Positions 52,984 through 61,696 of a DNA stretch of 64,000 bases are shown piece by piece. The first letter of the stretch is position 1; each line of letters starts with the position of its first letter. A program made the translations under genes and the position numbers. Origin of the DNA: Paenibacillus marchantiae (lineage in GTDB: Bacteria > Bacillota > Bacilli > Paenibacillales > Paenibacillaceae); assembly GCF_028771845.1 (NCBI RefSeq), contig NZ_CP118270.1:1054001-1118000 (forward strand), in the 5' to 3' direction. Under the pieces are notes generated by a model. That model saw nothing but the letters and a program-made list of their open reading frames with translations, did no database searches and was not told where the DNA came from.

Positions 52984-54018
52984 TTATTCGATCTTCTGCC
53001 GGTCAGGAATCATCACTTCACCGGCTGGGGTCGACTCATCCATCCAGTTGTTAATCAGCTCTTTGGCATATTGGACGTCTTTCTCATCTGCCTTGCCATA
53101 ATAAATTCCGTTTTTCCGCATTCCTTCGCCCAAAATAGTGAAGCTTGAGATTTGCGGTTTTTCCTGAGTCAGTACCTGTTTGGCCAGATCAATAATGAAT
53201 GAAGGCTGCATATCCGTCTGGAAACTGTCTCCCATAATCTGAATCAATTCTGGAATTTTGCTGATGGCGTTCAGATTAAGCATCTCATTCGCCATGGCAT
53301 TCAGGAAAATCTGCTGCCGCTTGGTGCGATTAAAATCGCTATCCTCACGGTATCTTACATAGTAAAGTGCTTCCTGCCCGTCATAGATCGGCTTACCGCC
53401 TTCTATTGTGAACTGCACATGTTCCGGGTTCTTGTTCACTATGTCCTCATCAATCGGCAGCTTCACGCCACCAAGTGCATCAACGACTTTTTTGATCCCG
53501 TCAAAGTTAATCGTTGCATAATAACCTACATCCGCATCGAGAAATTTCTCCACCGTATTGATAGACATATTCTCCCCACCGAAGGCGTAGGCATGCGCGA
53601 GCTTGTCATAATCATCCTCACCATCCTTGTTGGCATCACGTCCAACAATCTGCACATAGGTGTCACGAGGTATGGATACCAGGAGTACGCGGGATTCTTT
53701 CGGACGAACAACGGCATAGATAACCGTGTCTGAGCGCCCACGTGTTTTCTCATAGGCACGTTTGTCTGAGCCTAGCAGCAATACCGAGAACGGTTCTTTG
53801 CGATATACTGTTGGGTCAGGCGTATTGTTGCCCTCCTGAGGGACATAGGAACGAGACAATTGGTCTTCAACTGAACCAGCGAGAAACAGATCGAAGGCCG
53901 CTACAGCAAGCTGCTGACGAAACAAATAGCCCCCGATTAACAAAACAACGAGCGATACGAGCGTTATATATAGACCTTTTCTTCTTTTCTTCTTCTTATC
54001 TTTAGTTCTGCTTGTCAT
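52984..54018 (-). CDS. LytR-CpsA-Psr (LCP) glycopolymer ligase
   Basis: 344 residues. A basic tail (KDKKKKRRKG), one membrane helix (about 17-36), then the extracellular LCP domain: PFSVLLLGSDKR near residue 75, RSDTVIYAVVRPKESRVLLVSIPRDTYV (in part) with the conserved Arg/Asp set, KLAHAYAFGGENMSINTVEKFL (in part), DGIKKVVDALGGV and YYVRYREDSDFNRTKRQQ (Arg pairs holding the pyrophosphate). It transfers teichoic acid or another undecaprenyl-linked polymer to peptidoglycan. Single gene; the upstream region has a 13-bp inverted repeat. Confidence 0.94.
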   Translation of the reverse strand: MTSRTKDKKKKRRKGLYITLVSLVVLLIGGYLFRQQLAVAAFDLFLAGSVEDQLSRSYVPQEGNNTPDPTVYRKEPFSVLLLGSDKRAYEKTRGRSDTVIYAVVRPKESRVLLVSIPRDTYVQIVGRDANKDGEDDYDKLAHAYAFGGENMSINTVEKFLDADVGYYATINFDGIKKVVDALGGVKLPIDEDIVNKNPEHVQFTIEGGKPIYDGQEALYYVRYREDSDFNRTKRQQIFLNAMANEMLNLNAISKIPELIQIMGDSFQTDMQPSFIIDLAKQVLTQEKPQISSFTILGEGMRKNGIYYGKADEKDVQYAKELINNWMDESTPAGEVMIPDRQKIE

Positions 54019-54064
54019 CCATCGATTCCTTCTTCACTGTCAAAATGAAATTCGATACTACTAC

Positions 54065-54134
54065 TATATAAGTTGAATTTAACTTATCCTGACCCCGCAA
54101 CGGTACAGTGTTAATGATCCGTTCAACTTATATA
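54065..54134. promoter_or_regulatory. Long inverted repeat upstream of the LCP gene
   Basis: TATATAAGTTGAA (54065-54077) and TTCAACTTATATA (54122-54134) are a perfect 13-bp inverted pair with a 44-nt spacer. A third half, TAACTTAT, lies next to the first arm. It is 47-116 bp before the LCP start, so it could be an operator pair or a leader stem. Confidence 0.6.
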
Positions 54135-54269
54135 ATTACCATTAAACGTGCGCAATGGCTTGTGACACGGTGTTCTCTGAAGTTTTCTCTATCTCAAAAG
54201 AAAACGCCGCTCACGCTCGTTCTATTGTAATCATTGCTGGATGATGAAAAGTTACAATACGGTTAAATT

Positions 54270-54315
54270 GAAAAGAACAGTGCTCCTTTTTTACTGGCAA
54301 AAGGTGCACTGTTCT
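54270..54315 (-). terminator. Terminator of the MFS gene
   Basis: On the minus strand AGAACAGTGC, a loop and GCACTGTTCT run into TTTTC (plus 54274-54315), starting directly after the stop. Confidence 0.8.
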
Positions 54316-54317
54316 CT

Positions 54318-55931
54318 TCATGTGGAATGTCCATCCATTCCATTTGTTGATGCTGTCTCCACCCGATTCCTCTTCTCTTTATGACGCTGTCGCCCTGTAA
54401 TAAACGCAGCGACCAGCGTGAGTACACTGAAAATAACCGCAGACCAGAACAGTCCACTATAACCCTCGCCGATTGTCTGATGAAGAGCCTGTAGCAACAC
54501 ATCTCGAATGCCCGGATCAGGAATTTGGGATAGTCCTTCTGTTAAGCTGGAAATATCGCTTCCTGAAGCTGCACCGCCGCCAGACGCATATTGTTGAAGC
54601 GCTTCGGGCGGCACCTGAATGCCCTGATCTGTGAGACCCTGCTGAATATTGGAGCCCAGGTTGGAGAAGGCACGAGCCAGGAAACCGGCAAAAATGGTTG
54701 GCGCGATCGCCATAGCCATCTGACGGAACAAGGAACTGGTCGCTACCGCAATGCCCTTGTTGTTCTCACCCGCTTGCTCAGTAACGAGCACGTTCACTGG
54801 AGCTCCCAGCATCATACCGAAGCCAATCCCCACAAGTACACTCGCAATCACGAATTGCCAGATATGCTCTACCCACAGCGGGAAGAGCAGGAAGCCGATA
54901 GCCGACAGCAATCCGGCTACAGATAACGTCCAGATTGGCCCTTTGCGGTCAACCAGATAACCGCCACCACCTGCACCAATGCCTGAAGCCAGAGCAAGCG
55001 GTGTAAACCAGTAGCCGGAGGCTGTGTTGGATACCCCGAGGTATTGCTCAACAAAACCTGGAATGAAGATCACGGATGCTAGAATGGCTCCTGAGAAAAA
55101 GGCAATCAGCAGCGTCCAACGAAAGGACGCAATGCCCAGAAGCTGTGTAGATACAACAGGTTCACGTTGTGATCCTTCCAGCCTTTTTTCAAGAAAGTAG
55201 AAGAGAACCAGAATGACCACACCTGCCAGGAAGAAGCCATAGAACATCGGTGAGCCAAGACTTTGCAGCATATTTACGCCATCCAGATTGCTAAAGCTGT
55301 ACATCAGACTGAGCACACCGAGCGTCATGACCGCGATACCACTCCAGTCCACCGCCTTACGGCTCAGCTCCTGTTCTTCATGAATATAACGGATGCCTGC
55401 AATAAACAGCAAAATGGCGATCGGTACATTGATTAAGAACAACCAATGCCAATTCCCCGTAATGTCGAGGATAAAAGCACCGATATTCGGCCCTAGAATC
55501 GCCGCAACCCCGTTCATACCTCCCAGAAGACCCAAGGCTGTGCCCTGACGCTCCGCTGGGAACTTGCTTAATACATAAGAGCTCGCAATGATAAAGATCC
55601 CGCCACCACCCAACGCCTGGACGACACGAGCAATCAGGAAAAACGTAAACGATGTGCTTAGTGCAACGAGTAAAGACCCAATTCCGAACAAAGCCACTTC
55701 AATCAGAAACAGCTTCTTGCGTCCATAACGGTCGGAGAGCTTACCCGCAATCGGCACACTCACCGCAAGTCCGAGCGTATAAAGCGTGATTGTCCATGCT
55801 CCCCACGTCGGCGACACGCCAAATGACGCATTTAAAGTCGTCAGGGACGACGTAATAATCCCGTTATCCAGCGCAGCCATAAACACCCCGATAGCAAATA
55901 GGATAAGCGGCCATTTCATTTGTTTTTGCAT
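54318..55931 (-). CDS. MFS multidrug exporter, DHA2 (14-helix, EmrB/QacA) family
   Basis: 537 residues with 14 predicted helices. Motifs: ALDNGIITSSLTTL in helix 1 (the D1/motif region of DHA2 pumps), the loop 2-3 motif A GKLSDRYGRKKLFL and the motif C-like GLLGGMNGVAAILGPNIGAFI (in part) in helix 5. A 60-residue extracellular loop before the last helix (LTEGLSQIPDPGIRD) is typical. It is a proton-driven exporter of hydrophobic drugs; substrates cannot be told. Single gene. A TetR-like half-palindrome at 56014 precedes it, but no regulator gene is adjacent. Confidence 0.92.
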   Translation of the reverse strand: MQKQMKWPLILFAIGVFMAALDNGIITSSLTTLNASFGVSPTWGAWTITLYTLGLAVSVPIAGKLSDRYGRKKLFLIEVALFGIGSLLVALSTSFTFFLIARVVQALGGGGIFIIASSYVLSKFPAERQGTALGLLGGMNGVAAILGPNIGAFILDITGNWHWLFLINVPIAILLFIAGIRYIHEEQELSRKAVDWSGIAVMTLGVLSLMYSFSNLDGVNMLQSLGSPMFYGFFLAGVVILVLFYFLEKRLEGSQREPVVSTQLLGIASFRWTLLIAFFSGAILASVIFIPGFVEQYLGVSNTASGYWFTPLALASGIGAGGGGYLVDRKGPIWTLSVAGLLSAIGFLLFPLWVEHIWQFVIASVLVGIGFGMMLGAPVNVLVTEQAGENNKGIAVATSSLFRQMAMAIAPTIFAGFLARAFSNLGSNIQQGLTDQGIQVPPEALQQYASGGGAASGSDISSLTEGLSQIPDPGIRDVLLQALHQTIGEGYSGLFWSAVIFSVLTLVAAFITGRQRHKEKRNRVETASTNGMDGHST

Positions 55932-56013
55932 TACACGTTTCCTCCCCGATCAGATTGCAATCCAGTAGCGTAAGGCTGTAATGATACATATATATTAAAC
56001 CGAACCGAACAAT

Positions 56014-56031
56014 AATGACTCACTGGTCATT
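56014..56031. promoter_or_regulatory. Candidate TetR-type operator before the MFS gene
   Basis: AATGACTCACTGGTCATT has AATGAC/GTCATT arms around six bases. It lies 80-100 bp before the exporter start, over the likely promoter. The regulator is not in this window. Confidence 0.55.
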
Positions 56032-56103
56032 TTAAAACAAAATGATTACATATGTCAATTTGTTTATATGCTTGGATACCTCATTCAATTCCCTGCTCCA
56101 CCA

Positions 56104-56151
56104 AATAAAACCGTCCCTCAGGTTCGATGGAACCCGTGGGACGGTTTTATT
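56104..56151. terminator. Terminator of the S9 peptidase gene
   Basis: AATAAAACCGTCCC (56104-56117) and GGGACGGTTTTATT (56138-56151) form a 14-bp stem with an inner GGTTC/GAACC, 15 bp after the stop of the gene at 56166. Confidence 0.88.
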
Positions 56152-56165
56152 GTTGAACTTAACTA

Positions 56166-58595
56166 CTATTGCTGCATCAAGTGGCGATTCAGGAATTTCT
56201 CAATTGCACGATACAAATCCAATTGATTTTCAACATTGCCGAAGCCATGTCCCTCATTGGCTTTTAACATATATGGCACATCTACTCCACGTTTGCGCAG
56301 AGCCTCCACGATCTGATCAGACTCAGCCTGTTTCACACGCGGATCATTTGCGCCCTGGACCACGAACAAGGGGGCTTTCATCTGATCAATATGGAACAGT
56401 GGTGAGACAGCTGTCAGCAGCTCCTTGTCTTTCTCCGGATCACCCATACGTTCATAGAACATGTTGCGCTCCGACTCCCAGTAAGGTGGCAGTGAATCCA
56501 GCAGCGTGAACAGATTGGATGGTCCAACATAGCTAATTCCTGCTGCATAGACTTCTGGTGTGAATGCCAGTCCTGCCAGAGCTGCATATCCACCATAAGA
56601 TCCACCGTAGATAGCTACACGCTTCGTATCAACCGTTCCCTCTTCAACCAGCCAATTTACGCCGTCTGTGAGATCGTCCTGCATCGCTTTACCCCACTCT
56701 TTGTTGCCCGCATCCAGGAATTCCTTACCGTATCCAGTAGAGCCACGGAAATTCACCTGTAGTACGGCATAACCACGGCTTGCGAGAAATTGAATTTCGG
56801 GATTGAAGCCCCATGAGTCTCGGGCCCATGGTCCACCATGCGGAACAACAACCAGTGGCAATTTGGAAGCCTCGGCTCCTTGTGGGAGCGTCAGATAACC
56901 ATGAAGGGTTAAACCATCACGCGACTTGTACGTAATGGGTTTTACATCCGACATTTTACTCTCATCAATCCAAGGTGCGGCGTCAGCTAATTTATCCAGC
57001 TTACCTGTCTTGGAATCGTAGAAGTAATACGTACCCATGGATTTGTCGCTATACGCAACGAACAGAACCTGACCTTCTTCACTTATGTTTGAAATGCTTA
57101 CTTCTTTACCCGGAACTTTCGCCTGGATATCCTGCATCAACTTTTTGAAATCATTGTCGAAGTATTCATAGTTAACCTTGTCCGTCTCATAGACAGCTGC
57201 AAGGATTGTGCCTTTTTCTTTAGAAGGAACGAAACTGGATACATCCACATCCTTGTTTTCATAGATGGTTTTCGTTACTTTTTTGCTGCTTGGGCTATAT
57301 TCGACAATCGCTGTTTTATCCCGCTCTAAATTGGATACAGCATAGATGTTTTTGTTATCATACGTGAACATCACTGGAGCAAATGTTTCTCCGAGCTTGG
57401 TGGTCATCAAATTCTCAAATGGTTTATCTTCCGATTCACGATACATTAACGAAGAGACATTACCATCATTCGATATGGCCACACGGATTTTACCCTCATG
57501 GTCCGTAAGCCAGCCCGTAATATTGCCCGGGTTCTCTGCAGCAAGCACAGCCTCACCAGTCTTGATGTTAATCCGGTACACGTCAAAGATCCGTGGATCA
57601 CGTTTGTTCATACCTACTAGAATTTCATCCGGAATATTCTCCAGGGAGTCTACCAGGATCGCTCTTGTATTCGGGTATGGCGTCAGATCCTTGCTGTTCT
57701 TACCATCAATATCCGTTACATAAATATGATAGTTCTCATCCCCTGCTTCATCCTTTACATACAACAGCTTATCCTTTGTCGCCCATACAAATCCCGCTAT
57801 ATTGCGTTCTGTCTCACTCGTGATACGTACCGACTTGTCCTGACCATTCTGTTTCACCACGATATTCATTCGGTTGTTCCAAGGCTCCATGTAAGCCAGA
57901 TGTTTACCATCCGGAGACATCTGGAATCCTGCTTGAGCCGGCTGTTTGAAGAAGTCTTCCAGAGGTGTTAGATCTTCTGACTGCACATCAAGTCCAAGAG
58001 CGAGGTACAGCGCATCAGCAAACTCACCATGGGTCACTGAATTTTTGGCGTTAAACGCACTGCCTTCAATAATAAAATGCTGCTTCAGACGAATCGCATC
58101 CTCCGTATGTACCTTCGGAATTTGCGCCATATCACTGTATACAACCTGAATGCCATTATCCTTTAGTTCAAATGCCCGAGTAAACAACGATGCCATCTGT
58201 GCTCTTGTGAGAGGTGCATCTGGTGCATATCCTTTGGCTTGCCCTTGAATAAGACCACTTTGCTTCAGTGCGTAAATGGCAGGAGCAGCTTCATCCTTAG
58301 CTAATACATCTGCAAAACCTGTAAGAGACGCTGGAGCATCCAGTTTAAGTACACGCTGCAGGATGATTGCGGCCTGAGCACGAGTAATTGGCGTTTGTGA
58401 CTCTTTCATTCCATCTGTTGTGCCATCTATGTATCCCAGTTTCTGTAGTGTCTGTGTTGCCTTCGAAGCAATGGATTCAGCGACTGTCGCCGTAGGCTTC
58501 ACCGATTCTGCTGCCTGGACCGCTGGTTGAATCAGAGCGATTGACATCGCCATGGTAAGCGTGAGAGCATATACTTTTTTACTCACTACGTTCAA
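56166..58595 (-). CDS. Secreted S9 prolyl-oligopeptidase-family peptidase with N-terminal SLH repeats
   Basis: 809 residues. A signal peptide (about 1-28, ending AVQAAE) is followed by three SLH-type repeats at about 35-215 (TPITRAQAAIILQRVLKL; APLTRAQMASLFTRAFEL; NSVTHGEFADALYLALGL), then a beta-propeller (about 225-545, QMSPDGKHLAYMEPW) and an alpha/beta-hydrolase domain with nucleophile YGGSYGGYAAL (Ser), acid in VQGANDPRVK and His in NEGHGFGN. It should cut peptides or acyl-peptides at the cell surface. SLH repeats fused in front of an S9 enzyme are an unusual arrangement. Single gene with a terminator. Confidence 0.92.
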   Translation of the reverse strand: MNVVSKKVYALTLTMAMSIALIQPAVQAAESVKPTATVAESIASKATQTLQKLGYIDGTTDGMKESQTPITRAQAAIILQRVLKLDAPASLTGFADVLAKDEAAPAIYALKQSGLIQGQAKGYAPDAPLTRAQMASLFTRAFELKDNGIQVVYSDMAQIPKVHTEDAIRLKQHFIIEGSAFNAKNSVTHGEFADALYLALGLDVQSEDLTPLEDFFKQPAQAGFQMSPDGKHLAYMEPWNNRMNIVVKQNGQDKSVRITSETERNIAGFVWATKDKLLYVKDEAGDENYHIYVTDIDGKNSKDLTPYPNTRAILVDSLENIPDEILVGMNKRDPRIFDVYRINIKTGEAVLAAENPGNITGWLTDHEGKIRVAISNDGNVSSLMYRESEDKPFENLMTTKLGETFAPVMFTYDNKNIYAVSNLERDKTAIVEYSPSSKKVTKTIYENKDVDVSSFVPSKEKGTILAAVYETDKVNYEYFDNDFKKLMQDIQAKVPGKEVSISNISEEGQVLFVAYSDKSMGTYYFYDSKTGKLDKLADAAPWIDESKMSDVKPITYKSRDGLTLHGYLTLPQGAEASKLPLVVVPHGGPWARDSWGFNPEIQFLASRGYAVLQVNFRGSTGYGKEFLDAGNKEWGKAMQDDLTDGVNWLVEEGTVDTKRVAIYGGSYGGYAALAGLAFTPEVYAAGISYVGPSNLFTLLDSLPPYWESERNMFYERMGDPEKDKELLTAVSPLFHIDQMKAPLFVVQGANDPRVKQAESDQIVEALRKRGVDVPYMLKANEGHGFGNVENQLDLYRAIEKFLNRHLMQQ

Positions 58596-58707
58596 GTTAT
58601 TTTCCCCCTTTAAAGTGAATTACATAATAATTTGGAATTATACGTAAATTATTTTACCATGATCCACCATAGGTTAACAGCGTAGAACACTCAAGTTCCA
58701 TTACCCC

Positions 58708-59598
58708 TTACTTTGAACCGGAAAATCCATAATTGAATAGCTTTCGTGTCTCGATAAAACGTCCCTCACGACTATCCGAACCCAGTACAACGGAGATCAG
58801 TCGCTTGCCATTTCGCTCAGCCGTTCCAACGAAGTGATAGCCAGAATCCTCATCATATCCGGTCTTCAATCCATCGTTTCCATCGTAAGCATAGGGTCCG
58901 CCAATAGAGGACAGCATCCAGTTGGTGTTGCTCATGTACATTCCTTTTTGGTGCATCGACACCTGCATTTGGCTGGAAACTCTCAATATTTCGGGGTAGT
59001 TATTCAGCAGATAACGTGCAAGCTTGCATGCATCTACGGCGGTCATTACGGTCTGCCCTTGTATTTCCTTCGGATGACTCGGACCAAGTAGTTTTTCACT
59101 TAAACCTGTTGCATTCGTAAACACCGTCTTGTCAGACAATCCGATCTCTGTTGCCTTCTGATTCATCTTTTGTGCAAAAGTCTGCTCTGTCCCACTGATA
59201 TGTTCAGCCAGAGCAATAGCGGCATCATTCGCGGAATAGACGGCTACAATCTGGAATAGCTCCTGCACAGTGAATTGCTCCCCTTGTTTCAAACCCAGGT
59301 GGCTGCCACCTACTGAGCTTGCATACAAGCTTATATTAACAGGGTCGTCCCAACGCAACTCTCCGTTGATCACAGCCTCCATTACAAGTAGTTCTGTCAT
59401 CAATTTGCTAATCCCTGCCGTTGCAATTTCTTCGGAACCGTTAAAGTTGATTAGAATCTGCTCAGAGTTCATATCCATTAATACAGCCGATTCAGCCTTA
59501 ATCCCCGGTTTGCCCACCAGCATGTCCGGTTTTACACCCAAATATATAATAACCAGTAGAGCCAGCAGCATTCCTGCCCGTATCCACCATTTTTTCAT
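58708..59598 (-). CDS. D-Ala-D-Ala carboxypeptidase (S11)-like protein lacking the catalytic serine
   Basis: 296 residues from ATG 59598 after GAGGTGA; the frame to 59652 lacks a ribosome site. One N-terminal helix (MLLALLVIIYLGV) anchors or exports it. The DacA/DacF fold is clear: AVLMDMNSEQIL, SAN at about 122-124 (VYSANDAA) and KTG at about 245-247 (DGLKTGYDEDSGYHFVGT). The first motif should be SxxK (as in ASMTKMMTE), but here it reads AGISKLMTE, with Gly at about 62 in place of the nucleophile Ser; DNA GGG ATT AGC AAA. It probably binds peptidoglycan stems without cutting them, or acts as a regulator. Confidence 0.9.
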   Translation of the reverse strand: MKKWWIRAGMLLALLVIIYLGVKPDMLVGKPGIKAESAVLMDMNSEQILINFNGSEEIATAGISKLMTELLVMEAVINGELRWDDPVNISLYASSVGGSHLGLKQGEQFTVQELFQIVAVYSANDAAIALAEHISGTEQTFAQKMNQKATEIGLSDKTVFTNATGLSEKLLGPSHPKEIQGQTVMTAVDACKLARYLLNNYPEILRVSSQMQVSMHQKGMYMSNTNWMLSSIGGPYAYDGNDGLKTGYDEDSGYHFVGTAERNGKRLISVVLGSDSREGRFIETRKLFNYGFSGSK

Positions 59599-59689
59599 CG
59601 GAAAATCACCTCTTACAGATATAGACGAAGTGAAGAGGCATTTTGTCTGCAATTTTTATAAAAAAAGTTAAATTTTTTTTATTTTTTTG

Positions 59690-59744
59690 TTACCAAAAAA
59701 AACATGGACCCCATACCCCCATGCCAGAGTGTACGGAATCCATG
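59690..59744 (-). terminator. Terminator of the oligopeptide ABC operon
   Basis: On the minus strand CATGGA..GG-type stem closes with TCCATG and runs into eight Ts (plus 59703-59744 with the A run at 59695-59702), about 105 bp after the binding-protein stop. Confidence 0.75.
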
Positions 59745-59850
59745 CTTTACAAGACTTTTTCTATTCATACCTAGAAGAATCTTTTCAATTAGATCTAGCA
59801 ACCGAATTCTTAAAAGGACCCCAATCCTTATTGTTGCTAATGCTTTTTTA

Positions 59851-61677
59851 TTACTCTGCTACAACCGCTTTATCTGCATTAACTTGAATGTCATTCAGAT
59901 ATAAACCTGTTCCGTCACCAATCGCATAGTTCATTACACGTTTGTTAACCGGTGCTACAACAGCACGGTACAATGTCGGGAATACAGGAACTTCATCAAC
60001 CATGTACTGCTGCCATTGGTTGTAGATCTCTTTACGCTTGTCTACATCAAACGCTTCAGCAGATACACCTTGTGCGAGCAATTTGTCATTTTCTTCGCTA
60101 GAGAATCTGGAGAAGTTATACAGTGCATCACGGCCATACAGACCTGCTGGATCTACGTCAATACCTACGCCCCAAGCAGCTTGATATACATCAATATTTG
60201 GATCATCTTTACCTGTGTTACCTACACGGTCATAGAAATTGTTGAACTCAACCATTTCCAGGTTTACTTTCAGACCGATTGCTGCCCACGATTGAACATA
60301 GTAACGTGCCAGTGGTTCAGCTGTGTCGCCACCTGTCATCGATACAAAGTTAATTTCAAGTGGGGAACCGTCCGGTTTCGTACGGAATTCACCATCCAGT
60401 TTGTAACCTGCTTCATCCAACAATTTTTTCGCTGCTTCTGGGTCATATGCAACACCCGGATTGTTAGAATCATGGAATTCTGGGTGAGACGGCGGAATCA
60501 ATGTTGTTGCATTCCAACGCAGACCGTTATAGAAACGTTTGCCCACTTGATCGTTATCTACAGCCATCCACATGGCTTTACGCAGATTCTTATCTCCCAT
60601 TTTTGCTTCAGCATTTGTTACAACTTTGCCGTTGTCAGCATCCCATGTGCCCAGTTTGAAACCGATATAGGTGTAAGCACGATCGATTGCACCCAGGAAT
60701 TCAACGTTGGACATATTGGCATTGTCTTTATATTGATCTGTCGGGAATGAATCCACGAGGTCTACCCCGCCAGATTTCAATTCTTGAACAACCGTTGTTG
60801 GGTTGATTACTTTCAAAGTCACTTTGTCCAGTTTTGGAGCTCCACGCCAGTAGTCATCGTTTTTAACGAAAGTTACAGACTCACCTGGAGTGATTGTTTC
60901 CACTTTAAATGCACCAAAACCGATTGGTTTTTCACGTACTTCTTTGGAAGAAGACATTTTCGCTACATCCATATCACCGAAGATATGTTTAGCCAGTGGA
61001 TATGTCCACACGCCACCTGTCAGCAAGGAAGGTGTAGATTCCTTGTACGTAATGCTGATTTGTTTTTCGCTAAGAACCTTGATCCCAGAGATCGTTTTTG
61101 CTTTTCCAGCGTGATAATCATCCATACCTACTACACTTGTAAAGTTGGAATCATAACGTGGACCATCATAAGCCTTGTTACCGATAACTTCATAAGCAAA
61201 CTGCAAATCTTCAGCCGTTACAGGCTTGCCATCATGCCAGTTTACATTATCACGAATGGTCAGTGTGAACGTTTTGCCATCTTCCGATGTTTCATACGTT
61301 GCTGCACCATCGTTGGTATATACATAGTCTTTGTCCCAAGTCAGCAAACCTTCGTCAAACCATTGCAGAACCATTGCATCCGGATTACCGGAGTAGAAGT
61401 TAAAATTCAATGTTCCTTCAAACGCAGTATCGGATACCAGTCCATATGTGATGGACCCACCCTCAATTGCAGTGCCTTCATTCGTTTTGACGTTGTTGAA
61501 ATCTTCGATAGAGTAAACGCCCTCTTCTTTAGTAGGCTTCTCCTCTGTTTTCTTTTCCCCTGTGTTCGTAGAAGGCGTTGGTGTTGCCGCCTCTTTCTCC
61601 GAGCACGCCGCAAGCGCAAGTACGAAGACCAACATCATCGTGAAAAATAGTCCCCGTGAAAATAATCCCTTTTTCAT
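59851..61677 (-). CDS. Oligopeptide ABC transporter, substrate-binding lipoprotein
   Basis: 608 residues from ATG 61677 after GGGAGG; the frame to 61728 is rejected. The signal ends in lipobox LAAC (Cys near 25), so it is membrane-tethered. An SBP_bac_5 (DppA/OppA) domain fills the rest: DGKTFTLTIRDNVNWHDGKPVTAEDLQFAYE (in part) is the family signature near residue 130, then KLDKVTLKVI, NKNLRKAMWMAVD-like and GVAYDPEAAKKLLDEAGY. A Thr/Pro/Lys-rich linker follows the lipid Cys. It captures oligopeptides for the permeases encoded just upstream. Last gene of the operon. Confidence 0.94.
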   Translation of the reverse strand: MKKGLFSRGLFFTMMLVFVLALAACSEKEAATPTPSTNTGEKKTEEKPTKEEGVYSIEDFNNVKTNEGTAIEGGSITYGLVSDTAFEGTLNFNFYSGNPDAMVLQWFDEGLLTWDKDYVYTNDGAATYETSEDGKTFTLTIRDNVNWHDGKPVTAEDLQFAYEVIGNKAYDGPRYDSNFTSVVGMDDYHAGKAKTISGIKVLSEKQISITYKESTPSLLTGGVWTYPLAKHIFGDMDVAKMSSSKEVREKPIGFGAFKVETITPGESVTFVKNDDYWRGAPKLDKVTLKVINPTTVVQELKSGGVDLVDSFPTDQYKDNANMSNVEFLGAIDRAYTYIGFKLGTWDADNGKVVTNAEAKMGDKNLRKAMWMAVDNDQVGKRFYNGLRWNATTLIPPSHPEFHDSNNPGVAYDPEAAKKLLDEAGYKLDGEFRTKPDGSPLEINFVSMTGGDTAEPLARYYVQSWAAIGLKVNLEMVEFNNFYDRVGNTGKDDPNIDVYQAAWGVGIDVDPAGLYGRDALYNFSRFSSEENDKLLAQGVSAEAFDVDKRKEIYNQWQQYMVDEVPVFPTLYRAVVAPVNKRVMNYAIGDGTGLYLNDIQVNADKAVVAE

Positions 61678-61696
61678 GAACCTTTCCTCCCTTTTT

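Noticed and set aside
59989-61650. Long plus-strand frames (244 and 288 residues) opposite the oligopeptide-binding gene
   Set aside because: Antisense shadows of a clear SBP_bac_5 gene; Cys/Phe/His-rich nonsense composition.
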